From CAJWOS01 sp964502005 (GTDB lineage Bacteria > Myxococcota_A > UBA796 > UBA2385): a stretch of DNA of 64,000 bases. A program made the translations under genes and the position numbers. Shown one piece after another: positions 44,598 through 53,638 of this stretch; position 1 is the stretch's first letter; each line of letters opens with the position of its first letter. The notes under the pieces are model-generated. The model had not been told where the DNA came from. It did not search any database and saw only the letters and a list, made by a program, of their open reading frames with translations. The stretch is taken from contig CAZCUX010000021.1 of the NCBI GenBank assembly GCA_964502005.1, positions 1 through 64,000 of the forward strand, in the 5' to 3' direction.

Positions 44598-45425
44598 ATG
44601 CCCCTGGTTTCGGGTTCGATAAGTGGAATGCGGCTTGCATCCTTTGTCGCCGCAAACAACAGTGGTCTGGCGAAGCTTGCGACCAAAATCAGCAGCGGCC
44701 GGCGTGTCGTATCGGCTGCAGATGATGCGGCCGGCTTGGGCGTTGCCACCAATCTCGACACGCGGGTGTTGAGCACGCGCGCGGCCATTCGAAACGCCGA
44801 AACGGGCATCGAGTTGGCCCAAGTGGCAGACACCGCCGCGAGCGAAGTGAACAGCACTCTGCAGCGCATGCGCGAACTCGCCGTGCAGGCTGCGTCAGAC
44901 ACCCTCAAAGACGGCGACCGTGTCGCGATTCAACACGAGTTCGGCGGTCTACACAGTGAAGTGGGCCGCATTTCGTCGACGGTGGAGTTTTCGGGCATTC
45001 GCTTGGGCGACGGTTCGGTCACTTCGTTGTTGGTGCAAACGGGTATTCGAAGCTCCTCGGATTCCCGAATGGGCATCACCTTGAGTCCGCTTACGACGAC
45101 CGCCCTCGGCCTCACCGGTGCTACGTTCAACGTCAACACCTCCGACCATGCCCGCTCATCCCTTGATGTAATTGACGGGGCCTTGTTTTCGGTGAGTCGA
45201 ATCCGTTCGTTGCTGGGTGCCACGGTCAACCGGTTGGAAGCGAGCATCGGCGCGTCCGAGGGATACAGCCTCTCCCTTTCTCAAGCGAGCTCGATGGTGC
45301 TCGACGCCGACTACGCCAAAGAAACGGCAGAGTTCACGCGCAAGCAGATTCTCATGGTGGCGGGCGGCGCCTCGTTGCTGCACCAAAAGCGCATCGAGCG
45401 CCAGGCACTGCGCCTGTTGGCGTAA
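44598..45425 (+). CDS. flagellin (short, D0-D1 type)
   Basis: A 275-aa minimal flagellin. The N-terminal D0/D1 part carries LATKISSGRRVVSAADDAAG (about 26-45) and RMRELAVQAASDT. The C-terminal D1/D0 part carries LSQASSMVLDADYAKETAEF and ends in RQALRLLA. The variable D2/D3 region is reduced to about 70 residues. The ATG at 44598 has GGAGG six bases upstream. No other flagellar gene is visible in the window, so assembly must use genes elsewhere, or the protein has another use. Residues at the first hydrophobic heptads deviate from the typical INTN start (MPLVSGSISGMRLASFVAAN). Confidence 0.93.
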   Translation: MPLVSGSISGMRLASFVAANNSGLAKLATKISSGRRVVSAADDAAGLGVATNLDTRVLSTRAAIRNAETGIELAQVADTAASEVNSTLQRMRELAVQAASDTLKDGDRVAIQHEFGGLHSEVGRISSTVEFSGIRLGDGSVTSLLVQTGIRSSSDSRMGITLSPLTTTALGLTGATFNVNTSDHARSSLDVIDGALFSVSRIRSLLGATVNRLEASIGASEGYSLSLSQASSMVLDADYAKETAEFTRKQILMVAGGASLLHQKRIERQALRLLA

Positions 45426-45428
45426 GCG

Positions 45429-45884
45429 ATGGTCGCGCGGGCGCGGGTCGGTTTCTTCGGTTGTTTCGTCGCTTGTTCGGGGTCAACCGAAAGTCCAGGT
45501 CTTGCGCGTGTTCCTGCGACCGCCGCACCCGTAGCGCCCACGGAGGCTGCGCGCCCCGAGGACATCTCGCCGTGTGACCCCGCCGAAGGTGCATTGGCGC
45601 GGGCGTTTGACGGCATTCCCACCCGAACGGCGCGCCGGGGTGGATGTGGGGTGCAAGTCGAGGCACCCCTGCGTCCGGACAGCTCCCCTGAGGCGGCCAT
45701 CCGCGAAGTCTATCCAGGGTGGACCGACGTGCGGGCGATGGCGGGCGACGGCCCCGAGGGGCGGCGCTTTACGCTCCAGCATGGGGAGGTGCAGTGCACC
45801 ACCGTTTTCGCGTGGGGGCCCCAGGGGCCGGCTGCACCGGTACCGTGGTCTGCGCGGGTCGATTGCGGGCGTCGTCCGGGCTGA
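45429..45884 (+). CDS. small Cys-containing lipoprotein, unknown
   Basis: A 151-aa predicted lipoprotein (MVARARVGFFGCFVAC) that starts three bases after the flagellin stop. A Pro/Ala linker leads to about 100 residues with four cysteines (SPCDPAEG, GGCGVQVEAP, VQCTTVFAWG, RVDCGRR), which may form two disulfides. No family recognised. The position directly behind the flagellin gene suggests co-transcription. No clear ribosome site is visible, so confidence is moderate. Confidence 0.6.
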   Translation: MVARARVGFFGCFVACSGSTESPGLARVPATAAPVAPTEAARPEDISPCDPAEGALARAFDGIPTRTARRGGCGVQVEAPLRPDSSPEAAIREVYPGWTDVRAMAGDGPEGRRFTLQHGEVQCTTVFAWGPQGPAAPVPWSARVDCGRRPG

Positions 45885-46024
45885 GTGCTGTTTCCAATCA
45901 CGACGATGGCGTCGATGACCCGCGTCACTCCACCGATGGGAGCGTATCGGGGTGACAGGAATCGGCTGCGAGTACCCAAGTGGGGTCCGCAGGGGGTAGG
46001 ATAGGGGTCCAATAGGGAGACTTC

Positions 46025-46741
46025 ATGTCCCGTGACCGACGCTATCTTCTTGCCGTGGGCCTGCTTCTCGTCGGCACTGCCGGTTGTACTGCCGAAGACA
46101 AAAGCGATGTAACTGGAACGGGGCCGGTGCCGCAGACCGAAACCGACGCCGACACCGACACGGACAGCGACACCGACACCGATACGGACGCGGATACCGA
46201 CGCCGATACGGACAGCGACACCGACGCCGACGCCGACACCGACGCCGACAGCGACACCGATGCCGATACCGACACCGATGCCGACATCGATTGCGCGAAC
46301 CCACCCGCCCCCGAGCCCGTGGATGCGCTGAACTGCACGACCTCCACGCTCGCCTGTGGCGAGACCGTTCGGGCGACAACCGAAGGCGGCACCTCGCAGC
46401 TCAATGGCGCGGATTATGCGAGCAGCTGGGGCTGCGCCGTCGTGGGCTCGTCTTCGTACCAGGGCGGTGAACGGATGCACGCGTTCGTGCATCCTGGGAC
46501 GGGCTCCGTGCAGGTCGAGCTGGACAGCCCGTGCGAAGACCTCGACCTTTTCGTCATGCGTTGGGAGAGCGACGAAACGTGTGTGCGCTCGGGCGTTTCT
46601 ATCGGCGAATGCGAAGGTGACACGCACAACGGCGGGGGGGCCGTCACCGTCTACAATACCAACGAGAGTCGGTACGTCATCGTGGTCGAGGGCGCAGATG
46701 GCGAAATCGCACCCTACGACCTGCGGTTGGTCTGCCCCTAA
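46025..46741 (+). CDS. lipoprotein with Asp-Thr repeat stalk and beta domain
   Basis: A 238-aa predicted lipoprotein (MSRDRRYLLAVGLLLVGTAGC, Cys21). Residues 41-89 are a strictly alternating Asp-x stalk (Asp with Thr, Ala or Ser). Residues about 90-238 form a Cys-containing beta domain (six cysteines) resembling a pre-peptidase C-terminal-like fold (DLDLFVMRW, YVIVVEGADG). AGGGAGA precedes the ATG. Such Asp stalks are frequent in Myxococcota lipoproteins and may bind calcium or act as a spacer. Function unknown. Confidence 0.85.
   Translation: MSRDRRYLLAVGLLLVGTAGCTAEDKSDVTGTGPVPQTETDADTDTDSDTDTDTDADTDADTDSDTDADADTDADSDTDADTDTDADIDCANPPAPEPVDALNCTTSTLACGETVRATTEGGTSQLNGADYASSWGCAVVGSSSYQGGERMHAFVHPGTGSVQVELDSPCEDLDLFVMRWESDETCVRSGVSIGECEGDTHNGGGAVTVYNTNESRYVIVVEGADGEIAPYDLRLVCP
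46145..46291 (+). repeat. Asp-Thr/Ala/Ser dipeptide-coding repeat
   Basis: About 49 codons of alternating GAC/GAT with ACC/GCC/AGC, giving a 6-base underlying period (GACACC, GACGCC, GACAGC). Slippage-prone low-complexity coding DNA inside the lipoprotein at 46025-46741. Confidence 0.88.
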
Positions 46742-46756
46742 GCTCGCGCGCAAACA

Positions 46757-46780
46757 CCAAGCCGATTTGGGGCGGCTTGG
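46757..46780. terminator. stem-loop between convergent genes
   Basis: CCAAGCCG (46757-46764) and CGGCTTGG (46773-46780) form a perfect 8-bp stem with an 8-base loop, 16 bases after the lipoprotein stop and ahead of the convergent ABC-F stop. There is no T-run, so it may be a weak bidirectional terminator. Confidence 0.45.
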
Positions 46781-46897
46781 CGGCCGGGGGGCGAATCGCT
46801 TTCAACGGGCGCCCCTCGATGTCGTCCTGGTGCGACGGTCGCCGCCCGTTTTGGCGGGTTCGTCGTTTGCGAGCAGAGGGACGCGCGATGGTGTAGG

Positions 46898-48715
46898 TCA
46901 GCGCTTGCCTTTTTTGCCTTTCTTTCCGCCACCGCGCTCCACTTCGGGCGCCGGAGCGGGGACATTGGGCGGCGAACCCACGGGCGCACCTTTGTTTTTG
47001 CCTGCTTTCTTGCCTTCTTTGCGCGAAGGAGGAGCGACGGGCTCTTCAGGCTCGGTGTTTTTGGCCTTTGCGGCCTTTTTCTTTTCCCGCTCGATGGCCA
47101 ACGCGGCCTCGGTCGACAAGCGGTCGGCTTCGCGGGCCTGGAGGTATTCCTCCCAGGTGCCGTGAAAGTCGGTCATGCCGTCTTCGCGGAGGTCGATGAC
47201 GCGGGTGGCAAGCTGCTCTACAAACCAGCGGTCGTGGCTGACGAAGAGCACCGTCCCCTCAAATTCCTTGAGGCCCTTGGATAAGGACTCGATGCCTTCG
47301 AGGTCGAGGTGGTTGGTGGGCTCGTCGAGAACCAGCACATTGGGCTGCTGTACGCCAATCGTCGCGAACACCAAGCGCGCGCCTTCCCCGCCGGACAAGT
47401 TTTCGATTTTTTTATCGACCTCGTCTTGGGCGAAGAGCACTTCGGCCAGCTTGCCGTGCACAAAACCAACGGACTGGTCGGGAATCTTTTCCCAAAGCCA
47501 AGTCTTCAAGGTCATTTCGCCACGGTCGAGGATTTCGTGGTGGTCCTGGGCGAAGTAGCCGGGGTAGGTCTCGTAGCCCCACTCGACCTTTCCGTCGTCT
47601 GCGGTCACACGGTCGAGCATCACTTTGAGCAAGGTCGACTTGCCGATCCCGTTGGGCCCAACAATCGCGATGCGCTCGCCCCGGTGGACCGTAAAGTTGA
47701 CGTCCGCCAACACAATCTTTTCGCCGTAGCTCTTCCACAGGCCCTTGATAGTGAGCACTTCCCGCCCGCTCGGCCGCCGTTGGGGAAAGCGAAACAGTGG
47801 GTGACGACGGGAAGACTGGGCAAGTTCTTCGAGTTCAATGCGCGACATCTGCTTCATGCGGCTGTTGGCCTGCCGCGCTTTGCTGGCTTTGGCCTTGAAC
47901 CGGTCGATGAACGCCTTGTGGTCGGCAATCTCGTCCTTGCGCTTCTCGATTTCTTGCTCGCGACGGGTGCGGTCCTCCACTTTGGCCGCACCAAACGCCG
48001 AATAGTTCCCTTTGTAGAGGGTAACACACTCGTAGTCAACATCCAATATGTGCGTACATACGTTGTCAAGGAAGCGATGGTCGTGTGAAACGACGACTGC
48101 ACATCCTTTGTATCCCGACAAAAACTTTTCCAGCCAGGCAATCGACAAGATGTCGAGGTGGTTGGTGGGTTCGTCGAGAAGCAGGATTTCCGGCTCTCCC
48201 GCGAGTACTTGACCAAGCAGTACCCGAAGTTTGTAGCCGCCGGATAGTACCCGCAACGGCTCGGTATGCTTGTCCGAGGGGATGTTGAGGCCGTCCAAGA
48301 TTTCGGCGGCCCGCGCTTCAAGCTCGTAGCCACCGAGGCGCTGTACGGTCTCCTCAAGCTCGGAAAACTTGTCTGCGCAAAACTCTTCGCCGGCTTCTGC
48401 GGCGTTGAGCATGGCCTCTTTGGCCTCCATTGCGGCCCAGGTTTCCGTGCGACCCATCATCACCACGTCGATGATACGGACATCTTCGTATTTGAAGTGG
48501 TCCTGGTCGAGGATGCCGAGGCGCGCCCGGCGGGGCATCTGCACGTTGCCGGTGGATGACGATTCTTCGCCGGACAAAATGCGCAGGAGGGTCGACTTGC
48601 CAGCGCCATTCGCGCCGACGATGCCGTACCGAGAGCCGTCGTGAAGCTGGAGGTTCACATCCTCGAAGAGGATGCGGCCGCCATACCGCTTGGAGATGTC
48701 GGTGAGGGTCACCAT
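46898..48715 (-). CDS. ABC-F family ATPase (YbiT-like), ribosome-associated type
   Basis: A 605-aa soluble protein with two ABC ATPase cassettes and no membrane segment. Cassette 1 has GANGAGKSTLL, LSGGYKLRVLL and LLLDEPTNHLD. Cassette 2 has GPNGIGKSTLL, LSGGEGARLVF and LVLDEPTNHLD. The interdomain arm (about 240-320, Lys/Arg rich) and the GTWEEYL end of cassette 2 resemble YbiT-type ABC-F factors that act on ribosomes. An 80-residue Lys/Ala/Pro-rich tail is longer than in most relatives. AAGGAGG lies six bases before the ATG. It follows pncA on the same strand after 70 bases. Confidence 0.93.
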   Translation of the reverse strand: MVTLTDISKRYGGRILFEDVNLQLHDGSRYGIVGANGAGKSTLLRILSGEESSSTGNVQMPRRARLGILDQDHFKYEDVRIIDVVMMGRTETWAAMEAKEAMLNAAEAGEEFCADKFSELEETVQRLGGYELEARAAEILDGLNIPSDKHTEPLRVLSGGYKLRVLLGQVLAGEPEILLLDEPTNHLDILSIAWLEKFLSGYKGCAVVVSHDHRFLDNVCTHILDVDYECVTLYKGNYSAFGAAKVEDRTRREQEIEKRKDEIADHKAFIDRFKAKASKARQANSRMKQMSRIELEELAQSSRRHPLFRFPQRRPSGREVLTIKGLWKSYGEKIVLADVNFTVHRGERIAIVGPNGIGKSTLLKVMLDRVTADDGKVEWGYETYPGYFAQDHHEILDRGEMTLKTWLWEKIPDQSVGFVHGKLAEVLFAQDEVDKKIENLSGGEGARLVFATIGVQQPNVLVLDEPTNHLDLEGIESLSKGLKEFEGTVLFVSHDRWFVEQLATRVIDLREDGMTDFHGTWEEYLQAREADRLSTEAALAIEREKKKAAKAKNTEPEEPVAPPSRKEGKKAGKNKGAPVGSPPNVPAPAPEVERGGGKKGKKGKR

Positions 48716-48785
48716 GGGGGGCCTCCTTGGGAACCGGGCCGGTAGCCGACTGCCGGGGGGGCCTGCAAGTCTGTTGGCGCGGGTA

Positions 48786-49388
48786 CTACTCGACCGTCAC
48801 ACCGCTGTTTCGTAGCTCCGCCAGAGCCGCCGCGACATCGCCAGGGGAAAGGTCGACGCCACGGCACCCCTCTCGGACCAACCGCACCGAAAAACCTTCT
48901 CGAAGGGCGTCGAGGGCGGTCCATTTGACACAATAGTCCGTCGCGAGGCCCACGACTGTTACTTCGGTAACGCCGCGAAGACGCAGCCAGTCGGCCAAAC
49001 CGGTGTTGTGTCGGTGGCCGTTGTCGAAAAATCCCGAATAGCTATCGGTTTGAAGGTGGGTGCCTTTTTGAAACACCGCATCGATCCGGTCGACGGGGAG
49101 TGTCGGCGCAAACGCCGCGCCTGGCGTGCCTTGGACGCAGTGGTCTGGCCACAGCACCTGGGGCAAGCCGTGAAGGTCGACGACCGTTCCGATGGGCTTT
49201 CCGTGGACCGACGCGAAGCTCTCGTGTCCCGCGGGATGCCAGTCTTGGGTCGCGACGATGGTGTCGAACCTACCGCTGTCGATGAGGGCCAAAACAGGCG
49301 CGAGAATAGCGTCGCCATCCGGTACGGCCAGAGCGCCGCCCGGCAAGAAGTCCACCTGAATGTCGACGAGAATGAGTGCCTGGGCCAT
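48786..49388 (-). CDS. pncA: nicotinamidase
   Basis: A 200-aa nicotinamide amidohydrolase that makes nicotinate for NAD salvage. The catalytic triad matches the family: Asp9 (LILVDIQVDF), Lys108 (FQKGTH) and Cys153 (LATDYCV). Metal ligands Asp49, His51 and His55 appear in TQDWHPAGHESFA. Standard length. A GGAGG is eight bases before the ATG. It is the last gene of the pncB-nadE-nrtR-pncA set, 20 bases after nrtR. Together with PncB and NadE it allows nicotinamide to be recycled to NAD. Confidence 0.95.
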   Translation of the reverse strand: MAQALILVDIQVDFLPGGALAVPDGDAILAPVLALIDSGRFDTIVATQDWHPAGHESFASVHGKPIGTVVDLHGLPQVLWPDHCVQGTPGAAFAPTLPVDRIDAVFQKGTHLQTDSYSGFFDNGHRHNTGLADWLRLRGVTEVTVVGLATDYCVKWTALDALREGFSVRLVREGCRGVDLSPGDVAAALAELRNSGVTVE

Positions 49389-49408
49389 CGTTCCTCCAGT
49401 ATCTCGGT

Positions 49409-50104
49409 TTAGAGTTCAAAGAGGTAGCCGTCCCGTTCGAGGACTTCGTAACGGTTGCGGTCAAACTGAAACAAACGCGGTGCGCGATGCGCGCCACCCG
49501 CACGAAGCTCACCGGTGTCGATGAGAAGCTCCGTTCGAAGGATCTTCCGGCGAAAGTTCCGCTTGTCGAGGGGACGTTCGAGGATGATTTCGTAGAGTCG
49601 TTGCAGCTCCGAGAGGGTGAACCGCTCGGGAAGCAAGTCGAAGCCGACGGGCTGGTAGCGCACCTTTCCTTGCAGGCGGGTGCGCGCGACGTTGAGGATG
49701 TGCGCGTGGTCAAAGGCCAAAGGGGGAAGGTCCGCGACCGGCCACCACCGCGCGTCTTGGGCATCCGTTGCCGCACAAAGGTGGTAAAGGTCGGGGCGAA
49801 CGAGGCCGAGATACGCGACGGACACGGTGCGCGCACGCGGGTCGCGGTCAGGCTGACCGAAGGTATAGAGTTGCTCTAGCCAAGTCGGAGCGATGCCCGC
49901 CTCCTCTCGGAGTTCCCGTCGCACGGCGGTCTCTAGGTCTTCGTTCTGGAGCACAAAACCTCCTGGAAGCGCCCAAGTCTGCTGAAACGGGGCCAAGCCA
50001 CGCTGAATCAACAGCACTTCCAACGAAGACGCGAGCGTTTCGTCGCCAATCGGCGCGCCAAACACCACCGCGTCGACCGCGACGTTGATGGACTGTTCCG
50101 TCAT
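49409..50104 (-). CDS. nrtR: NrtR-type Nudix/winged-helix regulator of NAD genes
   Basis: A 231-aa protein. An N-terminal Nudix-like domain (about 5-145) has the Nudix box region GGFVLQNEDLETAVRRELREE-type layout. The C-terminal winged helix (about 150-225) has the NrtR-family FTLSELQRLYEIILERPLD segment. NrtR regulators bind ADP-ribose through the Nudix domain and repress NAD salvage genes. The ATG at 50104 overlaps the nadE stop (ATGA) and has GGAGG upstream. A longer frame to 50290 is inside nadE and discarded. Candidate operators lie in front of pncB at 53561-53638, so autoregulation of the operon is likely. Confidence 0.9.
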   Translation of the reverse strand: MTEQSINVAVDAVVFGAPIGDETLASSLEVLLIQRGLAPFQQTWALPGGFVLQNEDLETAVRRELREEAGIAPTWLEQLYTFGQPDRDPRARTVSVAYLGLVRPDLYHLCAATDAQDARWWPVADLPPLAFDHAHILNVARTRLQGKVRYQPVGFDLLPERFTLSELQRLYEIILERPLDKRNFRRKILRTELLIDTGELRAGGAHRAPRLFQFDRNRYEVLERDGYLFEL

Positions 50105-52098
50105 CCTTGGGCCTCCGCGTCTGCCAATGCAGCCACTTCCCGCAGCTCCCGGCGAAATCCGCTCGACAAAATCGGAAAGCGGCACCAAGTGCGGGGGTCG
50201 AGGTTTTCGTCGTCCACATGAAAGCCCGGGGCGTACCGCTCCCGCTTCCATTGGTTCCGACACCAAAGTTGGAAGAAACGCACGACCCACTGTGCGGCCT
50301 GGTGCGAAGAGACTTCAGGATGGCGTGCACGGATTTGGTGGTAGACCGAAACGGGCGTGTACTTGTCGCGGATTGCCAGCCGCTCGATGGCATCGAGGAC
50401 GGGGTAGGGCATGAGGTCTTCTTCGTCGGTCTGGCCCATCGCGGCAGGTCGAAGCTCGGCGGTCGGCTGCTGGGCGTTGACGGTCGAAAGTGCGGGGAGG
50501 GGACCGGTCTCGGGGAGGCCCGTTGTCTCCATCCAGCGCAACCATTCGCGCAAAAACGCCTTGTCGATGCCGGCAATGGGCGACAAGCCGCCAGCGGTGT
50601 CGCCGTCCATCGTCGCGTAGCCAACGGCGGCCTCCGAGCGGTTGGATGTAGAGAGGAGGAGCTTGCCTTCGGCATTGGCGAGCATCCAGACACCCGGTGC
50701 TCGGGCCCGCGCTTGAATATTTTGCAGCGGGATGTCGTCTGTTTCCCACGACATCGAACGCCCCAACGCGCCTTCGACCCGCTCCCGACACGCCGTGACA
50801 ATCGGGTCGACTTCCCACGCAACATGGCGGCATCCAATGCCGTTTGCGACGGCTGCCGCAGCGTTTCGGGTGGTGTCGGAGCTATGGCGGGTGCCTTGGT
50901 AGACGGTGGTGAGCAAGCGCGCGATGGTGTCGGCGAGCGTGAGGGAGCGCGCATCGGCGCCGAGGGCGTAGCCAAAGGTGCGCTGCAACGCCGGCAGCCC
51001 CAGCTCGTGCGCCGAAAGGGTGAGCGCGTGGGCGCACAGCGCAGCGACCGCGGCGGAGTCCGCGCCGCCAGACAAAGAAACCACCCAGCCTTTGCTCCAG
51101 CTCTTGCGGGTATAGTCGTAGAGGCTCAGCGCGATGGCACGGGTGAACTCTTCGCGCTTGTCGGTAGGAGCGATGTCTGGCAATGCCGACGAGGCGCGCT
51201 TTCGCAGCAACGGCCATGTGTAGGCGACCCGCACGGTGCTTTGGTCGTCTTTTGCGGGATTCGCGCGGAAGCTTGCGGTTCGCGCGCGGTGTGACCGAAC
51301 GAGGTCAACGTCGACAACGGCGTCAGTAACAGAGCTTTCGGCGAAATGGAGGCGCGGGCCGCGGGCCAACATTGCCCCGCAGGACGCCACGCGGCAGCCG
51401 CCATCGTAGACGAGACGGCCGGCTTCGTTGCCCACGAGGTTTGCCATCACATACGTCACGACAAACGCGCGGCTGCCTTCGAGCACGAACCGCTCGCGCA
51501 CGAGGTCTTTTCCAAACGCAAAATGGCTCGCGCTGGGGTTCAAGACGACATCGACGGCGCGATGGGCGAGCACCGCACCGACCCGATGCGCGACCCATGC
51601 TTCCTCGCAAATCTCAAAGCCCACACGAACGCCGCCGACTTCGTATACGAGGTCGCCGATGGGCAAGAGCACGCCGTCAAGCTGGATGCGGCCTGTGGTG
51701 TTTCGGGGCCAAGGCTTGAACCAGCGGGGCTCATAATGCACGCCGTCGCCAGCGAGGTCACCTTTTGCGGACAAGCCGACGGGCACGCCATCCACGAAGA
51801 GCAACGCCGCATTATAGACGCCGGTTCGGTGCAGCACCGGGAGACCTACGGCCACGACCATTCCGCGGGTGAGGGGCCCGATTTCGCGAATGGCGACCTG
51901 GGCGGCAGTCTCGCAGACTTCCGGGGAGTGGAATGCGTCCTCGCAGCCGTAGCCGGTGACGCAAAGCTCCGGTAGCAGGAGCAAACCAACGCCGCGTCCA
52001 CGCGCGGTCTCGATTGCTTCGGCGATACGCGCGCAGTTTCCATCCCAATCGAGGGGGAGCTGGTTGACGGATGCGGCTCCAACGTGGATGAGCTTCAC
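50101..52098 (-). CDS. nadE: glutamine-dependent NAD+ synthetase
   Basis: A 665-aa two-domain enzyme making NAD+ from deamido-NAD+, ATP and glutamine. The N-terminal nitrilase-type glutaminase has its triad Glu44 (LLLPELCVTGYG), Lys112 (SAKGDLAG) and Cys164 (GFEICEEAW). The C-terminal synthetase begins near residue 315 and has the PP-loop SLSGGADSAA (about 341-350). Full family length. It overlaps pncB upstream by four bases and nrtR downstream by four. A GGAGG precedes its ATG. Confidence 0.96.
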   Translation of the reverse strand: MKLIHVGAASVNQLPLDWDGNCARIAEAIETARGRGVGLLLLPELCVTGYGCEDAFHSPEVCETAAQVAIREIGPLTRGMVVAVGLPVLHRTGVYNAALLFVDGVPVGLSAKGDLAGDGVHYEPRWFKPWPRNTTGRIQLDGVLLPIGDLVYEVGGVRVGFEICEEAWVAHRVGAVLAHRAVDVVLNPSASHFAFGKDLVRERFVLEGSRAFVVTYVMANLVGNEAGRLVYDGGCRVASCGAMLARGPRLHFAESSVTDAVVDVDLVRSHRARTASFRANPAKDDQSTVRVAYTWPLLRKRASSALPDIAPTDKREEFTRAIALSLYDYTRKSWSKGWVVSLSGGADSAAVAALCAHALTLSAHELGLPALQRTFGYALGADARSLTLADTIARLLTTVYQGTRHSSDTTRNAAAAVANGIGCRHVAWEVDPIVTACRERVEGALGRSMSWETDDIPLQNIQARARAPGVWMLANAEGKLLLSTSNRSEAAVGYATMDGDTAGGLSPIAGIDKAFLREWLRWMETTGLPETGPLPALSTVNAQQPTAELRPAAMGQTDEEDLMPYPVLDAIERLAIRDKYTPVSVYHQIRARHPEVSSHQAAQWVVRFFQLWCRNQWKRERYAPGFHVDDENLDPRTWCRFPILSSGFRRELREVAALADAEAQG

Positions 52099-53525
52099 GC
52101 GACACCTCCAGAGTTTTTGGTGATAAGCGCGGCCTTTCTTGATGCGAGACCCGCTTCCAGAGTGAGGGGATACGACGTCGGTTGGTTGAGCAACAGGCAG
52201 CCTTCAGGAAGACGGGCAAGCTGCGCGATTGTGCGCGCGCGCGAGACCGCGGCGGGCGGCAGCTCGGTGACCAATACGCCCTCCTTGAGCACGGGAATCA
52301 ATAGGTCGTGGTCTCCGTTGTTGGCGTTTGCCAACGCACCGGGCAATCGCACGTCATAGAGCACATCCCCTGCAAACCGACCTGTTTGGGGGTCAATGGT
52401 GCGGCGGACCTGCTGGATTCCCGGAGTGCTCACTTTGATGGCGGTCTCACTGAGCTTCACGCGGTCGTGGAGCTGGCCTTGCTCGTCGGCAATCGACGAG
52501 AGCTTATAAACACCGCCCAACGCGGCGCCGGGATGCCCGGTGGCCAAGCGTGTTCCGACGCCCCACACCGTGATGGGCGCTCCTTCCGCGCGCAACGCGG
52601 CGATGCGGTGCTCGTCGAGGTCGTTGCTCGCGACGATGACGGCGTCTGGAAAGCCCCCTTCGTCGAGAATCGCGCGCGCCCCCCGCGACAACGCAGCGAG
52701 GTCGCCCGAGTCGAGGCGAACCCCGACCATTTCGTGGCCGCGTTCGCGCAAGCGGCGCCCGACGTCGACGGCGTGTCGTACGCCGTGGAGCGTGTTGTAG
52801 GTGTCGACCAAGAAGACGCAGTTGTTCGGCATCGCTTGGGCATAGGTTTCGAATGCGGCGAGTTCGTCTTCAAACACCATCACCCAGGCATGGGCATGGG
52901 TGCCGCGGACGGGGATTCCCGCCAACCGACCTGCCAAAACGTTGGAGGTGCCGTGCACTCCGCCGATGTATGCCGCGCGGCTCGCCGTGATTGCGCCGTC
53001 GATGCCTTGTGCGCGGCGGAGGCCGAACTCAAGCACGACACCCTCGGGACCAGCGGCGAGGCACACACGCGCTGCTTTGGTCGCGATGAGGGTTTGAAAG
53101 TTGATGATGTTGAGCAGCGCGGTCTCGACAATTTGTGCTTGCAGCAACGGGCCGGTGACCCGCACCAATGGCGTGTGTGCGGCGACCACGGTGCCTTCGG
53201 GCACTGCATCGACATCGCAGGTGAAGCGCGTTTCCGCGAGCGCGGCGAGGAAGTCATCGCGAAACAACGGCTGCCCATCGTTGCCCGTGAGCTCCGCGAG
53301 ATAGGCGAGGTCGCGTGCGTCGAACGACCAGCGCTGGAGATATTCGATGGCAGGCAAAAGCCCGGCAGCGACGGCGTAGGCACCACCAAACGGCGGAGTG
53401 CGGAAGGTGAGGTGGAAGGTCGCTTGGCGGTTGTGAAGGCCCGCGCGGTGGTATCCTGCTGCCATCGTGAGTTGATAGAGGTCGGTCAGCAGGCCGAGGG
53501 AGGGGGAGTAGATATCGTCAATCAT
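52095..53525 (-). CDS. pncB: nicotinate phosphoribosyltransferase
   Basis: A 476-aa enzyme converting nicotinate and PRPP to nicotinate mononucleotide. Family marks are LLTDLYQLTMAAGY at the start, FQTLIATKAARV, EFGLRRAQG, GTHAHAWVMVFEDE and VRLDSGDLA. First gene of the NAD operon. GGAGG lies five bases before the ATG. It is followed by nadE with a four-base overlap. The promoter side contains several TGTCA/TGACA half-sites that may bind NrtR. Confidence 0.96.
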   Translation of the reverse strand: MIDDIYSPSLGLLTDLYQLTMAAGYHRAGLHNRQATFHLTFRTPPFGGAYAVAAGLLPAIEYLQRWSFDARDLAYLAELTGNDGQPLFRDDFLAALAETRFTCDVDAVPEGTVVAAHTPLVRVTGPLLQAQIVETALLNIINFQTLIATKAARVCLAAGPEGVVLEFGLRRAQGIDGAITASRAAYIGGVHGTSNVLAGRLAGIPVRGTHAHAWVMVFEDELAAFETYAQAMPNNCVFLVDTYNTLHGVRHAVDVGRRLRERGHEMVGVRLDSGDLAALSRGARAILDEGGFPDAVIVASNDLDEHRIAALRAEGAPITVWGVGTRLATGHPGAALGGVYKLSSIADEQGQLHDRVKLSETAIKVSTPGIQQVRRTIDPQTGRFAGDVLYDVRLPGALANANNGDHDLLIPVLKEGVLVTELPPAAVSRARTIAQLARLPEGCLLLNQPTSYPLTLEAGLASRKAALITKNSGGVA

Positions 53526-53560
53526 GGGTACCTCCGAAGCAGGTTCGTTGGTTCGTGTAT

Positions 53561-53638
53561 TTTTGACACTATAACAGGTGCGTCGAAGGTTGGGGGAGTT
53601 TTTGGATAGAAAGTGTCAATCTGACAATATGTGACACC
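53561..53638. promoter_or_regulatory. candidate NrtR operator cluster before pncB
   Basis: Four half-sites of TGTCA/TGACA occur within 78 bases: 53564-53568, 53614-53618, 53622-53626 and 53632-53636. The pair at 53614-53626 is an inverted repeat with a 3-base spacer, and GTGTCA (53613-53618) also pairs with TGACAC (53632-53637). They lie 36-112 bases upstream of the pncB start in the intergenic space shared with the divergent GGDEF gene. NrtR binds palindromic sites before NAD genes (family knowledge). Assignment to NrtR is inference. Confidence 0.5.

Noticed and set aside
45710..46753. A 347-codon minus-strand frame over the Asp-Thr lipoprotein.
   Set aside because: Val/Gly repeats are the reverse of the Asp-Thr codons. 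The plus-strand gene has a lipobox and a ribosome site.
50107..51294. A 395-codon plus-strand frame antisense to nadE.
   Set aside because: nadE has complete catalytic motifs and fits the operon; the frame is a GC-rich shadow.
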